Assembly: GCF_008364825.1 (NCBI RefSeq)
Contig: NZ_VTTO01000001.1
Coordinates: 310,001 to 374,000 of the forward strand
Source of the DNA: Azospirillum sp. B21
Lineage (GTDB): Bacteria; Pseudomonadota; Alphaproteobacteria; Azospirillales; Azospirillaceae
Length of the DNA: 64,000 nucleotides
Direction: 5' to 3'
Below, piece by piece: positions 26,079 to 37,250 of this stretch; position 1 is the first letter of the stretch; each line of letters starts with the position of its first letter. The position numbers and the translations under genes are program-made. The notes under the pieces were generated by a model. The model was not told where the DNA came from, searched no databases, and saw only the letters and a list, made by a program, of their open reading frames with translations.

Positions 26079-27050
26079 ATGCGTCGCTGGCGCGGGGTGG
26101 GCAGGATCGTCGTGCTGGTCGGCGTGGCAACGCTCGCCGCCTGTGCGCAGAAGCCGGCCGGCACCGGCTCGGGCCTGCCGACCAGCGGCATCTACAAGGT
26201 GGGCAAGCCCTATCAGATCGCCGGCGTCTGGTATTATCCCAAGGAAGACTACACCTACGACGAGACGGGCATCGCGTCCTGGTACGGGCCCGGCTTCCAT
26301 GAGAAGAATACCGCCAACGGCGAGATCTACGACCAGGACGAGCTGACCGCCGCGCACAGGACCCTGCCGATGCCGAGCCTGGTGCGCGTCACCAACCTGG
26401 ACAACGGCCGTTCCATCGTGGTGCGGGTGAACGACCGCGGCCCCTACGCCAACGGCCGGATCATCGATATGTCGCGCCGCGGCGCCCAGCTGCTGGGCTT
26501 CGACGGTCCCGGCACGGCGAAGGTCCGCGTGCAGATTCTGGCGGAGGAAAGCCGGGCCATCGCCGCCGCCGCGCGCCAGGGAACCCCGGCGCCGCTGCTG
26601 GCGGAGATCGACGGCCCGCCGCCGAAGGCCGCCCCGCGCGGCCGGATCGAGGTGACCGGACCGTCCGGGCCGGTCACGATGATCTCAGCGTCGACGGGTG
26701 CGCCGCGCCCGGCGGTGGTCGGCGCCCCGGTGCCGCCGCCCGCCACCGTCGCCGGCAGCATGTCGGAAGGCCGGTTCGTACCGGCGCCGGTGGTGGCGCA
26801 GTTGCCGGTGAAGCCGCGGGAGTCGATCTATGTGCAAGTCGGCGCCTACGGCAGCGAAGAGAATGTGGCGAAGGCCCGCGCCCGGCTGTCCGCCATGGGC
26901 CAGCGTGCCAGCGTAAGCCTGACGCGGTCGGGCGGCATGTCCCTGCATCGCGTCAGGGTCGGGCCGCTGGACAGCGTCGATCGTGCCGACACCCTGCTCA
27001 ACCAGATCATACAGGCCGGCCTTACGGAGGCCAAAATCGTGGTGGATTGA
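26079..27050 (+). CDS. rlpA: RlpA-like septal ring lipoprotein with SPOR domain
   Basis: RlpA is an outer-membrane lipoprotein lytic transglycosylase that cleaves denuded peptidoglycan at the septum. The 323-residue product has a lipobox ('VATLAACAQKP', Cys at about residue 22). The double-psi beta-barrel domain follows ('GIASWYGPGFHEKNTANGE', 'TAAHRTLPMPSLVRVTNLDN', 'VRVNDRGPYANGRIIDMS', about 65-155), then a Pro-rich linker. The SPOR domain lies at about 245-323 ('SIYVQVGAYGSEENVAKARA') and binds denuded glycans. It is directly upstream of dacC. An upstream in-frame start lacks the lipoprotein signal. Confidence 0.93.
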   Translation: MRRWRGVGRIVVLVGVATLAACAQKPAGTGSGLPTSGIYKVGKPYQIAGVWYYPKEDYTYDETGIASWYGPGFHEKNTANGEIYDQDELTAAHRTLPMPSLVRVTNLDNGRSIVVRVNDRGPYANGRIIDMSRRGAQLLGFDGPGTAKVRVQILAEESRAIAAAARQGTPAPLLAEIDGPPPKAAPRGRIEVTGPSGPVTMISASTGAPRPAVVGAPVPPPATVAGSMSEGRFVPAPVVAQLPVKPRESIYVQVGAYGSEENVAKARARLSAMGQRASVSLTRSGGMSLHRVRVGPLDSVDRADTLLNQIIQAGLTEAKIVVD

Positions 27051-27123
27051 TCCGGCCATCCGTTATCCACCCCGATCGCTCTGCCGAGCGCCTGTGACCG
27101 AGTGCCCTTGGAGGATTGTTGCC

Positions 27124-28314
27124 ATGAACGCTGTTGTCGTCCGCCTGTGCGCCGTTTTCGGCCGTTCCGTCGCTGTCGCGGCCGGGATCGCGATGGCCGG
27201 GGCCACGATAGGCGCCGGCATGACCGCGGTGTCCGTCCAGGCCGCGACCATCGACACCATCGCCAAGCAGGCGATCCTGGTCGACCTCACCTCGAACACC
27301 GTACTGTTCGAGAAGAACGCCGACGAGCGCATGGCGCCGTCGTCGATGAGCAAGATCATGACCGCCTACCTGACCTTCGAGGCGATCAAGGCCGGCCGCC
27401 TGACGCTGGAGAGCACGCTGCCGGTCAGCGAGCGGGCCTGGCGGATGCAGGGTTCCAAGATGTTCGTGGAGCTTCACAACAACATCAAGGTCGACGACCT
27501 GATCAAGGGCATGATCGTCCAGTCCGGCAACGACGCCTGCATCGTGCTGGCCGAAGGTCTGGCCGGGTCGGAGGGCTCATTCGCCGAGCAGGCCAACCGC
27601 AAGGGGCGCGAGCTTGGCCTGAAGGGCAGCAACTTCGTCAACTCGACCGGCTGGCCCGACCCCAACCACTACATGACCGCCCGCGATCTGGCGATGCTGG
27701 CCGAGCACCTGATCAAGGACTACCCGGAATACTACCATTATTATTCGATCCGGGAGTTCAAGTATCACGGCATCAACCAGGGCAACCGCAACCCGCTGCT
27801 GTATCGCGGCATGGACGTTGACGGCATGAAGACCGGCCACACCGACGCCGGCGGGTACGGCCTGACCGCGTCGGGCGAGCGCGAGGGGCGTCGCCTGCTG
27901 CTGGTGGTCAACGGCCTGCCCAGCATGCAGGCGCGCGCCGACGAATCGGCCCGGCTGATCGAATGGGGCTTCCGTGAATTCGCATCCTACACGCTCTACA
28001 AGGGTGGCGAGACGATCGAACAGGTGCCGGTCTGGCTGGGCGAGCAGGAGACCGTTCCCGTCACCGTGCCGCAGAACCTGAGCGTCACCATGGGCCGCGC
28101 CGACCGCCCCGGCATGAAGGTGTCGCTGGTCAGCAACGCCCCGGTCGCCGCGCCGATCAAGAAGGGCGACACGGTGGGCAAGCTGATGATCTCCGCCCCC
28201 GGCTTCCCGGGCAAGGAGGTGCCGGTGGTGGCCGCCCAGGACGTGCCGAAGGCCGGCATCTTCGGCCGCGCCTTCGCCGCCGCCAAGTATCTCGTCTTCG
28301 GCAACAGCCTGTGA
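27124..28314 (+). CDS. dacC: D-alanyl-D-alanine carboxypeptidase (PBP5/6 family)
   Basis: Removes the terminal D-Ala of peptidoglycan pentapeptides in the periplasm. The 396-residue product has a signal peptide cut near residue 40 (VSVQA-ATIDT). The serine beta-lactam-binding motifs are S-M-S-K (S74-K77), S-G-N (134-136) and K-T-G (236-238). A C-terminal PBP5-like beta domain ('IEQVPVWLGEQETVPVTVP') follows; the very C-terminus ('FGRAFAAAKYLVFGNSL') is an amphipathic anchor. TTGGAGGA precedes the ATG. It is followed by tmk with overlapping start signals, the usual alphaproteobacterial order. The exact dac letter is uncertain. Confidence 0.93.
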   Translation: MNAVVVRLCAVFGRSVAVAAGIAMAGATIGAGMTAVSVQAATIDTIAKQAILVDLTSNTVLFEKNADERMAPSSMSKIMTAYLTFEAIKAGRLTLESTLPVSERAWRMQGSKMFVELHNNIKVDDLIKGMIVQSGNDACIVLAEGLAGSEGSFAEQANRKGRELGLKGSNFVNSTGWPDPNHYMTARDLAMLAEHLIKDYPEYYHYYSIREFKYHGINQGNRNPLLYRGMDVDGMKTGHTDAGGYGLTASGEREGRRLLLVVNGLPSMQARADESARLIEWGFREFASYTLYKGGETIEQVPVWLGEQETVPVTVPQNLSVTMGRADRPGMKVSLVSNAPVAAPIKKGDTVGKLMISAPGFPGKEVPVVAAQDVPKAGIFGRAFAAAKYLVFGNSL

Positions 28315-28325
28315 CCGTGACGACC

Positions 28326-28991
28326 ATGCCGACCTCTCCACATCGCGGGCGCTTCATCACGCTGGAAGGCGGCGAAGGGGCCGGCAAGTCGACGCAGCTG
28401 CGCCGACTGGCCGACACCTTGCGGGAGTCGCTGCGCGCCCGCGGCGTCGAGCTGGTGACGACGCGCGAGCCGGGCGGATCGCCGGGGGCGGAGGAGATCC
28501 GCGGCCTGCTGGTGACCGGCGAGACCGGCCGCTGGAGCCCGGTGACGGAGGCGCTGCTGCACACCGCCGCCCGCCGCGACCATCTGGAGCGCAGGGTCTG
28601 GCCGGCGCTGGAGGCCGGGAATTGGGTGCTGTGCGACCGATTCTTCGACAGCACCATGGCCTATCAGGGCTATGGGCTGGGGCTGGGGCGCGAGTTGGTG
28701 GAGACGCTGCAGACGGCGGCGCTGGGCGGCTTCCGCCCCGACCTGACGCTGATCCTCGACATCGATGTCGAGACCGGCCTGCGCCGCGCGGTGGCGCGCC
28801 ATGGCGGCGAGGACCGCTATGAGCGGATGGACATCGGCTTTCACCAGCGGCTGCGCGACGGCTTCCTCGACATCGCCCGGCGGGAGCCGGACCGCTGTGC
28901 CGTGGTGGATGCCGACGCCGACCTCGACACCGTGCAGGCGCGCATCCGGGACGCGGTGTCGGGCCGGCTGGGGCTGGAGCTGAGACCGTGA
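28326..28991 (+). CDS. tmk: Thymidylate kinase
   Basis: Phosphorylates dTMP to dTDP for DNA synthesis. The 221-residue product has the P-loop 'FITLEGGEGAGKSTQLRRLA' near the N-terminus, the DR(Y/F/W) motif 'VLCDRFFDSTMAYQGYGLGL' and the TMP-binding region 'TTREPGGSPGAEEIRGLLV'. A GTG at 28311, overlapping the dacC stop (GTGA), could serve as an earlier start; neither start has a clear ribosome binding site. It overlaps holB by four bases. Confidence 0.94.
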   Translation: MPTSPHRGRFITLEGGEGAGKSTQLRRLADTLRESLRARGVELVTTREPGGSPGAEEIRGLLVTGETGRWSPVTEALLHTAARRDHLERRVWPALEAGNWVLCDRFFDSTMAYQGYGLGLGRELVETLQTAALGGFRPDLTLILDIDVETGLRRAVARHGGEDRYERMDIGFHQRLRDGFLDIARREPDRCAVVDADADLDTVQARIRDAVSGRLGLELRP

Positions 28992-30118
28992 GCAAGGCGC
29001 GCACATCGGCATCCGCCGCTCCGGCCGCGGAGGAGGCGCTCGCCCCCCGGCGCAACCCCGATCTCGTCGGCCATGATGAGGCGGAACGGCTGCTGCTGGA
29101 AGCCTGGAACTCCGGCCGGCTGCCGCATGCCTGGCTGATCGGCGGGACGCCGGGAATCGGCAAGGCGACGCTGGCCTTCCGCTTCGCCCGCTTCGTCCTG
29201 GCGCAGGAACAGCCGGGCGACAGCCTGTTCGGCGGACCATCGGGGGGTGCCGCTCCGGTCACGTCGCTGCATATCGGGCCGGACCATCCGGTGTTCCGCC
29301 GGGTGGCGTCGGGCGGCCATGCCGACCTGCTGACCGTCGAGCGCCAGCGCGACGAGAAGAAGGACCGGCTGAAGCGCGACATCGCGGTGGACGACGTGCG
29401 CAAGATCGGCCCCTTCCTGCGCCGCACCTCGGCGGAAGGCGGCTGGCGCGTCGCGGTGATCGACGGCGCCGACCGCATGAACCTGAGCGGCCTGAACGCC
29501 ATCCTGAAGATCCTGGAGGAGCCGCCGCCCGGCGCCCTGCTGCTGCTGGTCAGCGACAATCCCGGCGGGATGCTGCCGACCATCCGCTCGCGCTGCCGCA
29601 AGCTGACGCTGAAGCCGCTGCCGGAAGAGACGGTGATCGACCTGCTGGGGCGGCACCGGCCGGACATCGCCGCCGACGACCGCCCGGCGCTGGCCCGTTT
29701 GTCGGAGGGCAGCGTCGGCCGTGCCATCGATCTGGCCGATGCGGGCGGGCTGGCGCTCTACCGCGAGATGATCGGGCTGCTGTCCGACCTGCCGCGCATC
29801 GACATCGTCGCGGCCCACGCCTTCGGCGACAAGCTGACCCGCAAACAGGACGACGGGATGTTCGAGACGGCGACGGAGCTGCTGGTCTGGTGGCTGGCCC
29901 GCTTCGCCCGCTCTCTCGCCCGTGGTTCCTGGCCGGCGGAGGTGGTGCCGGGCGAGGCCGCCCTGATGACCCGGCTCGCCAATGCCCGCGGCCTTGAACG
30001 TTGGGTGGAGGTGTGGGAAAAGGTTCAGCGTCTTTTCGCGCGCGCGGAATCCGCAAACCTGGACCGCAAGCAGGTGGTCCTGAACGCCCTGTCGGCGCTG
30101 GAAACGGCCGCCGCCTAG
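28988..30118 (+). CDS. holB: DNA polymerase III subunit delta'
   Basis: Part of the clamp loader that places the beta clamp on primed DNA. The 376-residue product has the AAA+ fold with 'GGTPGIGKATLAFRFARFVL', 'DDVRKIGPFLRRTSAEGGWR', 'MNLSGLNAILKILEEPPPGA' and the SRC-like sensor 'TIRSRCRKLTLKPL'. The start is GTG in a GTGA overlap with tmk, so translation is coupled. The tmk-holB-metG-tatD order is classic. High confidence. Confidence 0.94.
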   Translation: MSKARTSASAAPAAEEALAPRRNPDLVGHDEAERLLLEAWNSGRLPHAWLIGGTPGIGKATLAFRFARFVLAQEQPGDSLFGGPSGGAAPVTSLHIGPDHPVFRRVASGGHADLLTVERQRDEKKDRLKRDIAVDDVRKIGPFLRRTSAEGGWRVAVIDGADRMNLSGLNAILKILEEPPPGALLLLVSDNPGGMLPTIRSRCRKLTLKPLPEETVIDLLGRHRPDIAADDRPALARLSEGSVGRAIDLADAGGLALYREMIGLLSDLPRIDIVAAHAFGDKLTRKQDDGMFETATELLVWWLARFARSLARGSWPAEVVPGEAALMTRLANARGLERWVEVWEKVQRLFARAESANLDRKQVVLNALSALETAAA

Positions 30119-30166
30119 CGTTTTTTCGAGACGAGCCGACAAACCTACTGGAAGAAAGTGCCGCAA

Positions 30167-31717
30167 ATGGCCGGGCCGAAGACCTTCTATCTGACGACGC
30201 CGATCTATTACGTGAACGACGTGCCGCACATCGGCCACGCCTACACGACGCTTGCCTGCGACGTCCTCGCCCGGTTCATGCGCCTCGACGGCTATGACGT
30301 GAAGTTCCTGACCGGTACCGACGAGCATGGCCAGAAGGTGGAGAAGTCGGCGGAAAAGGCCGGCATTCCACCGCAGGACTTCACCGACCGGGTGTCGCAG
30401 AACTTCCGCGATCTCGTGTCGCTGATGAACTATTCCAACGACGACTTCATCCGCACCACCGAGCCGCGCCACGTCACGTCGGTGCAGGCGCTGTGGACGG
30501 TGCTGAAGGAGAAGGGCGAGATTTATCTCGGGTCCTACGCCGGCTGGTATTCGGTTCGCGACGAAGCCTTTTATGGCGAAGACGAGCTGACCACCAATGC
30601 CGAGGGCAAGAAGATCGCTCCCACCGGTGCCGAGTGCGAGTGGGTGGAGGAACCGTCCTACTTCTTCAAGCTCTCGGCCTGGCAGGACCGGCTGATCGAG
30701 TTCTATGAACAGAACCCGGACTTCATCGCGCCGGCCGGCAAGCGCAACGAGGTGATGTCCTTCGTCAAGTCGGGGCTGAAGGACCTGTCGGTCAGCCGCA
30801 CCACCTTCAAGTGGGGCATCCCGGTGCCGGGCGACGACGCCCACATCATGTATGTCTGGCTCGACGCGCTGGCGAACTACATCACCGCCGTCGGCTATCC
30901 CGACACGACGGGCGAGTATGCCAAGTACTGGCCGGCCGACCTGCACATGGTCGGCAAGGACATCCTGCGCTTCCACGCCGTCTATTGGCCCGCTTTCCTG
31001 ATGGCCGCCGGTCTGCAGCCGCCCAAGCGCGTGTTCGCCCATGGCTGGTGGACCATCGAAGGCCAGAAGATGTCGAAGTCTCTCGGCAACGTCATCGCGC
31101 CGGACACGCTGGTCGACACCTACGGCCTCGACCAGACCCGCTATTTCCTGCTGCGCGAAGTGCCGTTCGGCAATGACGGCGACTTCTCGCACAAGCAGAT
31201 GGTCAACCGGATCAACGGCAACCTCGCCAACGATTACGGCAATCTGGTGCAGCGCGTCCTGTCGATGATCGGCAAGAACTGCGGCGCCGCCGTGCCGACG
31301 CCGGGTGCGTTCACCGAAGCGGACAACGCGCTGCTGGGCTCCGCCTACGGCATCCTCGACATCGTTCGGGCGGAGATCAGGGCGCAGGCCTTCCACAAGG
31401 CGCTGGATGCCATCTGGGCCGTGGTCGGCGACGCCAACCGCTATGTCGACGAACAGGCCCCCTGGGCGCTGAAGAAGACCGATCCGGCGCGCATGGCGAC
31501 CGTGCTGTATGTGCTGGCCGAGACGATCCGCCATCTGGCGATCCTGACCCAGCCGGTGATGCCGGATTCTTCCGCCAAGATCCTCGACCTGCTGGCCCTG
31601 GGACCGGATGCGCGCGGCTTCGGCACGCTGGGGCCGTCGGGGGCGCTGGTCGCCGGCACGCCGCTGCCGACGCCGCAGGGCGTCTTCCCGCGCTACGTCG
31701 AAGAACCGAAGGCCTGA
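30167..31717 (+). CDS. metG: Methionine--tRNA ligase
   Basis: Charges initiator and elongator tRNA with methionine. The 516-residue product has the HIGH motif as HIGH (residues 21-24) and KMSKS at 301-305, with the anticodon-binding alpha-helical domain after that. There is no C-terminal EMAP-like tRNA-binding domain, as in the short bacterial form. GGAAG at 30150-30154 fits this ATG better than the GTG at 30158. It lies between holB and tatD. Confidence 0.97.
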   Translation: MAGPKTFYLTTPIYYVNDVPHIGHAYTTLACDVLARFMRLDGYDVKFLTGTDEHGQKVEKSAEKAGIPPQDFTDRVSQNFRDLVSLMNYSNDDFIRTTEPRHVTSVQALWTVLKEKGEIYLGSYAGWYSVRDEAFYGEDELTTNAEGKKIAPTGAECEWVEEPSYFFKLSAWQDRLIEFYEQNPDFIAPAGKRNEVMSFVKSGLKDLSVSRTTFKWGIPVPGDDAHIMYVWLDALANYITAVGYPDTTGEYAKYWPADLHMVGKDILRFHAVYWPAFLMAAGLQPPKRVFAHGWWTIEGQKMSKSLGNVIAPDTLVDTYGLDQTRYFLLREVPFGNDGDFSHKQMVNRINGNLANDYGNLVQRVLSMIGKNCGAAVPTPGAFTEADNALLGSAYGILDIVRAEIRAQAFHKALDAIWAVVGDANRYVDEQAPWALKKTDPARMATVLYVLAETIRHLAILTQPVMPDSSAKILDLLALGPDARGFGTLGPSGALVAGTPLPTPQGVFPRYVEEPKA

Positions 31718-31726
31718 GTTTCCAGT

Positions 31727-32521
31727 ATGCTCGTCGACAGCCATTGCCATCTGGACTTTCCCGATTTCGCCGAAGAGCTGGACGCGGTCGTCGACCGCGC
31801 CCGGCAGGCCGGCATCGGGCGGATGGTCACCATCTGCACCTATATCAGCCGCTTCGACCGCATCCTGGCGGTGGCGGAACGCTATGACGACATCCTCTGC
31901 TCGGTTGGGGTCCATCCCCATCAGGCGGCGGAGGAGTTCGCCATCACCACCGTCGACAAGCTGGTGGAGCTGTCGCGCCATCCCAAGGTGATCGGGCTGG
32001 GCGAGACCGGGCTCGACTATTTCTACGACAAGAGCCCGCGCGACCAGCAGCAGGAGTGCTTCCGCCGGCACATCCGCGCCAGCCTGGAAACCGGCCTGCC
32101 GCTGATCATCCACACCCGCGACGCCGACGACGACACCATGCGCATCGTCAAGGAGGAAGCGGCCGGACAGCCGGTGAAGGGGCTGCTGCACTGCTTCAGC
32201 TCCGGCCGGGCGCTGGCGGAAGAGGCGGTGGAGTACGGCTTCACCTTGTCGCTGTCGGGGATCGTCACCTTCAAGAAGTCGGAGGATCTCCGCACCATCG
32301 TGAAGGACGTGCCGATCGACCGCATCCTGGTGGAGACGGACGCGCCCTACCTCGCGCCGATCCCCTTCCGCGGCAAGCGCAACGAGCCGGCCTATGTCGC
32401 CCACACGGCGGCCTGCGTGGCCGAGGTGAAGGGCGTGTCGGCGGAGGAACTGGCGCGCGTGACCACCGACAACTTCTTCCGTCTGTTCGACAAGGCCGCT
32501 CCAGGCAAGGCGGCTGCATGA
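31727..32521 (+). CDS. tatD: TatD family metal-dependent hydrolase (DNase)
   Basis: TIM-barrel amidohydrolase-fold enzyme with 3'-exonuclease activity in characterised members. The 264-residue product shows the metal ligands in 'LVDSHCHLDFPDF', 'IGLGETGLDYFYDKSP', 'LIIHTRDADDDTM', 'GLLHCFSSG' and 'LVETDAPYLAPIP'. It starts nine bases after metG and overlaps the following hydrolase gene by four bases (ATGA). Either TatD or YcfH name may be used for this position. Confidence 0.94.
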   Translation: MLVDSHCHLDFPDFAEELDAVVDRARQAGIGRMVTICTYISRFDRILAVAERYDDILCSVGVHPHQAAEEFAITTVDKLVELSRHPKVIGLGETGLDYFYDKSPRDQQQECFRRHIRASLETGLPLIIHTRDADDDTMRIVKEEAAGQPVKGLLHCFSSGRALAEEAVEYGFTLSLSGIVTFKKSEDLRTIVKDVPIDRILVETDAPYLAPIPFRGKRNEPAYVAHTAACVAEVKGVSAEELARVTTDNFFRLFDKAAPGKAAA

Positions 32522-33339
32522 GTGTGGACGGCGCATCAACCGGCATTTCACCCGGCGCGATGCGCGTGACCGTCCTTGGCTGCGGCGGGTCACGCGGCGT
32601 TCCGGTGATCGCCGGGGTGCCGGGTGGCCAGTGGGGCCGCTGCGACCCCGCCAATCCGAAGAACCGCCGCATGCGCCCATCGGTGCTGGTCGAGCGGAAC
32701 GGCGTGTCGGTTCTGGTCGACACCTCCCCCGACCTGCGGCAGCAATTGCTCGACAGCGGCTGCGCGCGGTTGGACGCCGTGCTGTGGACCCACCAGCATG
32801 CCGACCATTGCCACGGCATCGACGAACTGCGCGAGATCTGCCGGCAGATGCATGCGCCGATCGACGCCTATGGCTGGGACGAACATCTGCGCGACATCGA
32901 GATACGCTTCCCCTATTGCTTCGATCCTCTGCCCGACGGCTACCCCTTCTACCGGCCGGTGCTGAAGACACATCGCATCGACGGCCCGTTCAACGTGAAG
33001 GGGCTGGAGGTGACGCCGTTCGAGCAGGACCACGGCTATATGCGGACGGTGGGCTACCGGTTCGGCGGCTTCGCCTATTCGACCGACGTTGTGCGGCTGG
33101 ACGAGCGGGCCTTCGCGGCGCTGGCGGGGGTGGACACCTGGGTGGTCGATTGCGGGCGGATCGAGCCGCCGCATCCGGTACATGCGCATCTGGCGCTGAC
33201 GCTGGAATGGATCGAACGGGTGCAGCCGCGGCGGGCCTATCTGACCCACATGGACAACAGCATGGACTACGACAGCCTGCGGCGGATCCTGCCGGAGGGG
33301 GTCGAGCCGGCGTATGATGGGATGGTGATCGAGGTTTAG
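32518..33339 (+). CDS. MBL-fold metallohydrolase (PhnP-like)
   Basis: The 273-residue product has the metallo-beta-lactamase signature 'LWTHQHADHCHGID' (H-x-H-x-D-H), the glycine-rich N-terminal strand 'VTVLGCGGSRGVPVI', and later ligands in 'YSTDV' and 'YLTHMDNSMDYD'. It resembles the PhnP/ lipoyl- or phosphodiester-hydrolase branch that sits next to tatD in many alphaproteobacteria; the substrate is not known. The ATGA overlap with tatD implies coupled translation. Last gene of the rlpA-to-MBL run, followed by a repeat element. Confidence 0.9.
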   Translation: MSVDGASTGISPGAMRVTVLGCGGSRGVPVIAGVPGGQWGRCDPANPKNRRMRPSVLVERNGVSVLVDTSPDLRQQLLDSGCARLDAVLWTHQHADHCHGIDELREICRQMHAPIDAYGWDEHLRDIEIRFPYCFDPLPDGYPFYRPVLKTHRIDGPFNVKGLEVTPFEQDHGYMRTVGYRFGGFAYSTDVVRLDERAFAALAGVDTWVVDCGRIEPPHPVHAHLALTLEWIERVQPRRAYLTHMDNSMDYDSLRRILPEGVEPAYDGMVIEV

Positions 33340-33358
33340 GAGTCGGCGGGGGAGTAAG

Positions 33359-33486
33359 TGCCCCCTCCCTTCCCATGGCTGCGCCATGGGCCCCTTCCCT
33401 CCCCCGCCTTCGGCGGGAGAGGGAGTGAACCGTCGGGCGGCGGAGTTCCCTCTCCCTCGAAGAGGGGAAGGGTTAGGGAGGGGGCA
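33359..33486. repeat. Inverted-repeat intergenic element, family B, copy 1
   Basis: TGCCCCCTCCCT (33359-33370) and its reverse complement AGGGAGGGGGCA (33475-33486) bound a 128-base element containing internal hairpins such as CCATGGCTGCGCCATGG and CCCGCCTTCGGCGGG. It lies between convergent genes and has no coding capacity. Confidence 0.85.
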
Positions 33487-33520
33487 AAAGCCTGCACCTC
33501 CCTCCCCTATCGAAAACTAT

Positions 33521-35256
<1,736 letters not shown>

Positions 35257-36444
35257 ATGAGAGACGTGACTGTGGCGGAGCGTGGGGCGGAGCGTGGGGC
35301 GGTGTCTGCCGCGGCGCGTGACCTGCGGCTGGATTTCTTCCGCGGGCTGGCGCTGTGGTTCATCTTCGTGAATCACATCCCGGCCAACCAGATTTCCTGG
35401 CTGACGCCGCGCAATTTCGGCCTGAGCGACGCCACGGAGATCTTCGTCTTCATCTCCGGCTACACCGCGGCGCTTGTCTATGGCCGGACGCTGGACCGGC
35501 AGGGCATGCCGATGGCGGCGGCACAGGTGCTGCACCGCTGCTGGACGCTGTACGCCACCTACATCATCCTGTTCTTCGCCTTCACCGCCCAGATCGCCTA
35601 CACCGCCCGCGCCTTCGACAGCCCGCTGTTCGCCGAGGAGATGGGCATCGCCGGCTATTTCCTGGACCCCGTCACCGCCCTGACCCAGGCCCTGCTGCTG
35701 AAGTTCAGGCCGGCGAATCTGGATGTGCTGCCGCTCTACATCGTGCTTCTGCTGGCCTTCCCCCTGATATTGCCTGTGCTGCGCCGCCGGCCGCTGGGGG
35801 TCCTGGCCGGTTCCGCCGCGGTCTATCTGGCGTCCCGGCATTGGGGCTGGAACCTGCCCACCCACCCGGACGGCGGCGTCTGGTACTTCAACCCCTTCAC
35901 CTGGCAGCTGCTGTTCGTGGCGGGCGCGGCATTGCAGTTCCGGCCGGATGTGCGCGCCGTCCTGACCCGCTTCCGCCTGCCGGTGATGGTCGCGGCGGTG
36001 GCGATCCTGCTGGCCGGCCTGTACCTGACCCTGTCCTGGAAGTTCGCCCCGCTGCATGCGCTGATCCCCGACGCGGTGACGGAGTTCCTCTACCCCATCA
36101 GCAAGACCGACCTCGATCCGCTGCGCCTGTTGCATTTCTTCGCGCTGGCCTATGTCGTGCTCCGGTTGGTTCCGGCCGGGGCGTCCTGGCTGAACGGATC
36201 ACTGGCCGCGCCGGTGCTCGATTGCGGGCGGCAGTCGCTGCAGGTGTTCTGCCTGGGCGTGCTCCTGTCCTTCGCCGGACAGACCGTGCTGGTCCATGTC
36301 AGCGGCTCGCTTTCCGCACAGTTCCTTGTTACCGTGCTGGGCATCGCCACGATGGTGCTGCTGGCCCGCTTCCTCGGCTGGTACCAGTCGGCCGAACGGG
36401 CGCGTCGCCACAGGGTCGCGGCCAGCAGGAATGTGGGTGCATGA
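35257..36444 (+). CDS. opgC: OpgC-family acyltransferase membrane protein
   Basis: OpgC proteins are polytopic inner-membrane acyltransferases that add succinyl groups to periplasmic glucans. The 395-residue product has the family N-terminus 'RDLRLDFFRGLALWFIFVNH' (about 25-44), then 'GLSDATEIFVFISGYTAALV' and about ten membrane helices. The Arg/Asp and His in the first helix region match the catalytic area of acyltransferase-3-like proteins. It overlaps the next gene by four bases (ATGA), and that gene overlaps a third, so all three act together. Which glycan and which acyl group are modified is not shown by sequence; no opgG/opgH lies nearby. Confidence 0.9.
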   Translation: MRDVTVAERGAERGAVSAAARDLRLDFFRGLALWFIFVNHIPANQISWLTPRNFGLSDATEIFVFISGYTAALVYGRTLDRQGMPMAAAQVLHRCWTLYATYIILFFAFTAQIAYTARAFDSPLFAEEMGIAGYFLDPVTALTQALLLKFRPANLDVLPLYIVLLLAFPLILPVLRRRPLGVLAGSAAVYLASRHWGWNLPTHPDGGVWYFNPFTWQLLFVAGAALQFRPDVRAVLTRFRLPVMVAAVAILLAGLYLTLSWKFAPLHALIPDAVTEFLYPISKTDLDPLRLLHFFALAYVVLRLVPAGASWLNGSLAAPVLDCGRQSLQVFCLGVLLSFAGQTVLVHVSGSLSAQFLVTVLGIATMVLLARFLGWYQSAERARRHRVAASRNVGA

Positions 36445-37250
36445 GCGGACAGGGTTTGAGACGGTTGCTGACGGCCATGGCCATCGCGCTGGCGGCTCTC
36501 GCCCTTTCCGGACCGGCCCATGCGGCGAACGCCGCGGCGGTGGATCCCGCCTGCGCCGTGCCGGACACCGTGCTTGCCCCCGGTGAAGGGCTGCCACGGG
36601 TGTCGGCGCGGCTGGCCGCCGGCCGGCGCCTGTCGGTCCTGATCGTCCATTCCGCCAAGCAGGCCGCAAAGCCCGGCATCGTCGGCTATCCCGCCCGGCT
36701 GGAAGAGGAGTTGAAGCGCCGCTTGCCCGGCCGCGCCGTGCGGACCGCCGTGCTGAGCCTGCCCGGCGAACCTGCGCCCGCCATGGTGGCACCGCTGGCC
36801 GAGGCGGTCGACGACCAGCGCCCGGCGCTGGTGGTCTGGCAGACCGGCACGGTCGACGCCATGCGCAACCTGGACCCCGAGAGCTTCGGCACGGCGCTGC
36901 AGGCCGGCATCGCCGAGGTCCAGCGCCGCGGCGCCGACATCGTCATCATGGACATGCAGTACAGCATGCACACGGCGCAGCTGATCGACTTCGCGCCCTA
37001 CGTGTCCTACATGTCCTGGCTGGCCCAGAGTTCCGACGTCTTCCACTTCCCCCGCTACGACATCATGCGGCATTGGGTGGAGGATGGCCGGGTCGATTTC
37101 GCCGACGAGGGGGACGAGGCGAAGCGGCGGTCTTATGATTTCGTTCACCGTTGCATCGGACAATTGCTGGCGGAAAGCATCGCCACGATGATCGCCCCTT
37201 CGGCGACAATCCCCCCGGCAGTGGCGCGAAGCAACGGAACGAGCCCTTGA
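36441..37250 (+). CDS. SGNH-hydrolase-like exported protein, apparently a pseudoenzyme
   Basis: The 269-residue product has a signal peptide (cut near residue 29, AHA-ANAA) and aligns by eye along its length with the next gene product. Shared landmarks are 'LVVWQTGTVDAMRN' versus 'LVIWQVGANTVLRD', 'IVIMDMQYS' versus 'VVLMDLQYA', and 'FPRYDIMRHWVE' versus 'FHRFDVMRSLVE'. The catalytic pieces look lost: at the GDS-like motif it reads H70-S-A-K-Q where the paralogue has G69-S-S-S-T, so the catalytic Ser is Ala. The G-x-N motif is G-T-V, and no D-x-x-H is seen near the end. It likely binds a glycan or its partner instead of hydrolysing. It overlaps both neighbours by four bases. Confidence 0.8.
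   Translation: MSGQGLRRLLTAMAIALAALALSGPAHAANAAAVDPACAVPDTVLAPGEGLPRVSARLAAGRRLSVLIVHSAKQAAKPGIVGYPARLEEELKRRLPGRAVRTAVLSLPGEPAPAMVAPLAEAVDDQRPALVVWQTGTVDAMRNLDPESFGTALQAGIAEVQRRGADIVIMDMQYSMHTAQLIDFAPYVSYMSWLAQSSDVFHFPRYDIMRHWVEDGRVDFADEGDEAKRRSYDFVHRCIGQLLAESIATMIAPSATIPPAVARSNGTSP

Noticed and set aside
28841..32971. 1376-codon open frame on the minus strand
   Set aside because: It runs antisense across tmk, holB, metG, tatD and the MBL gene, all firmly identified.
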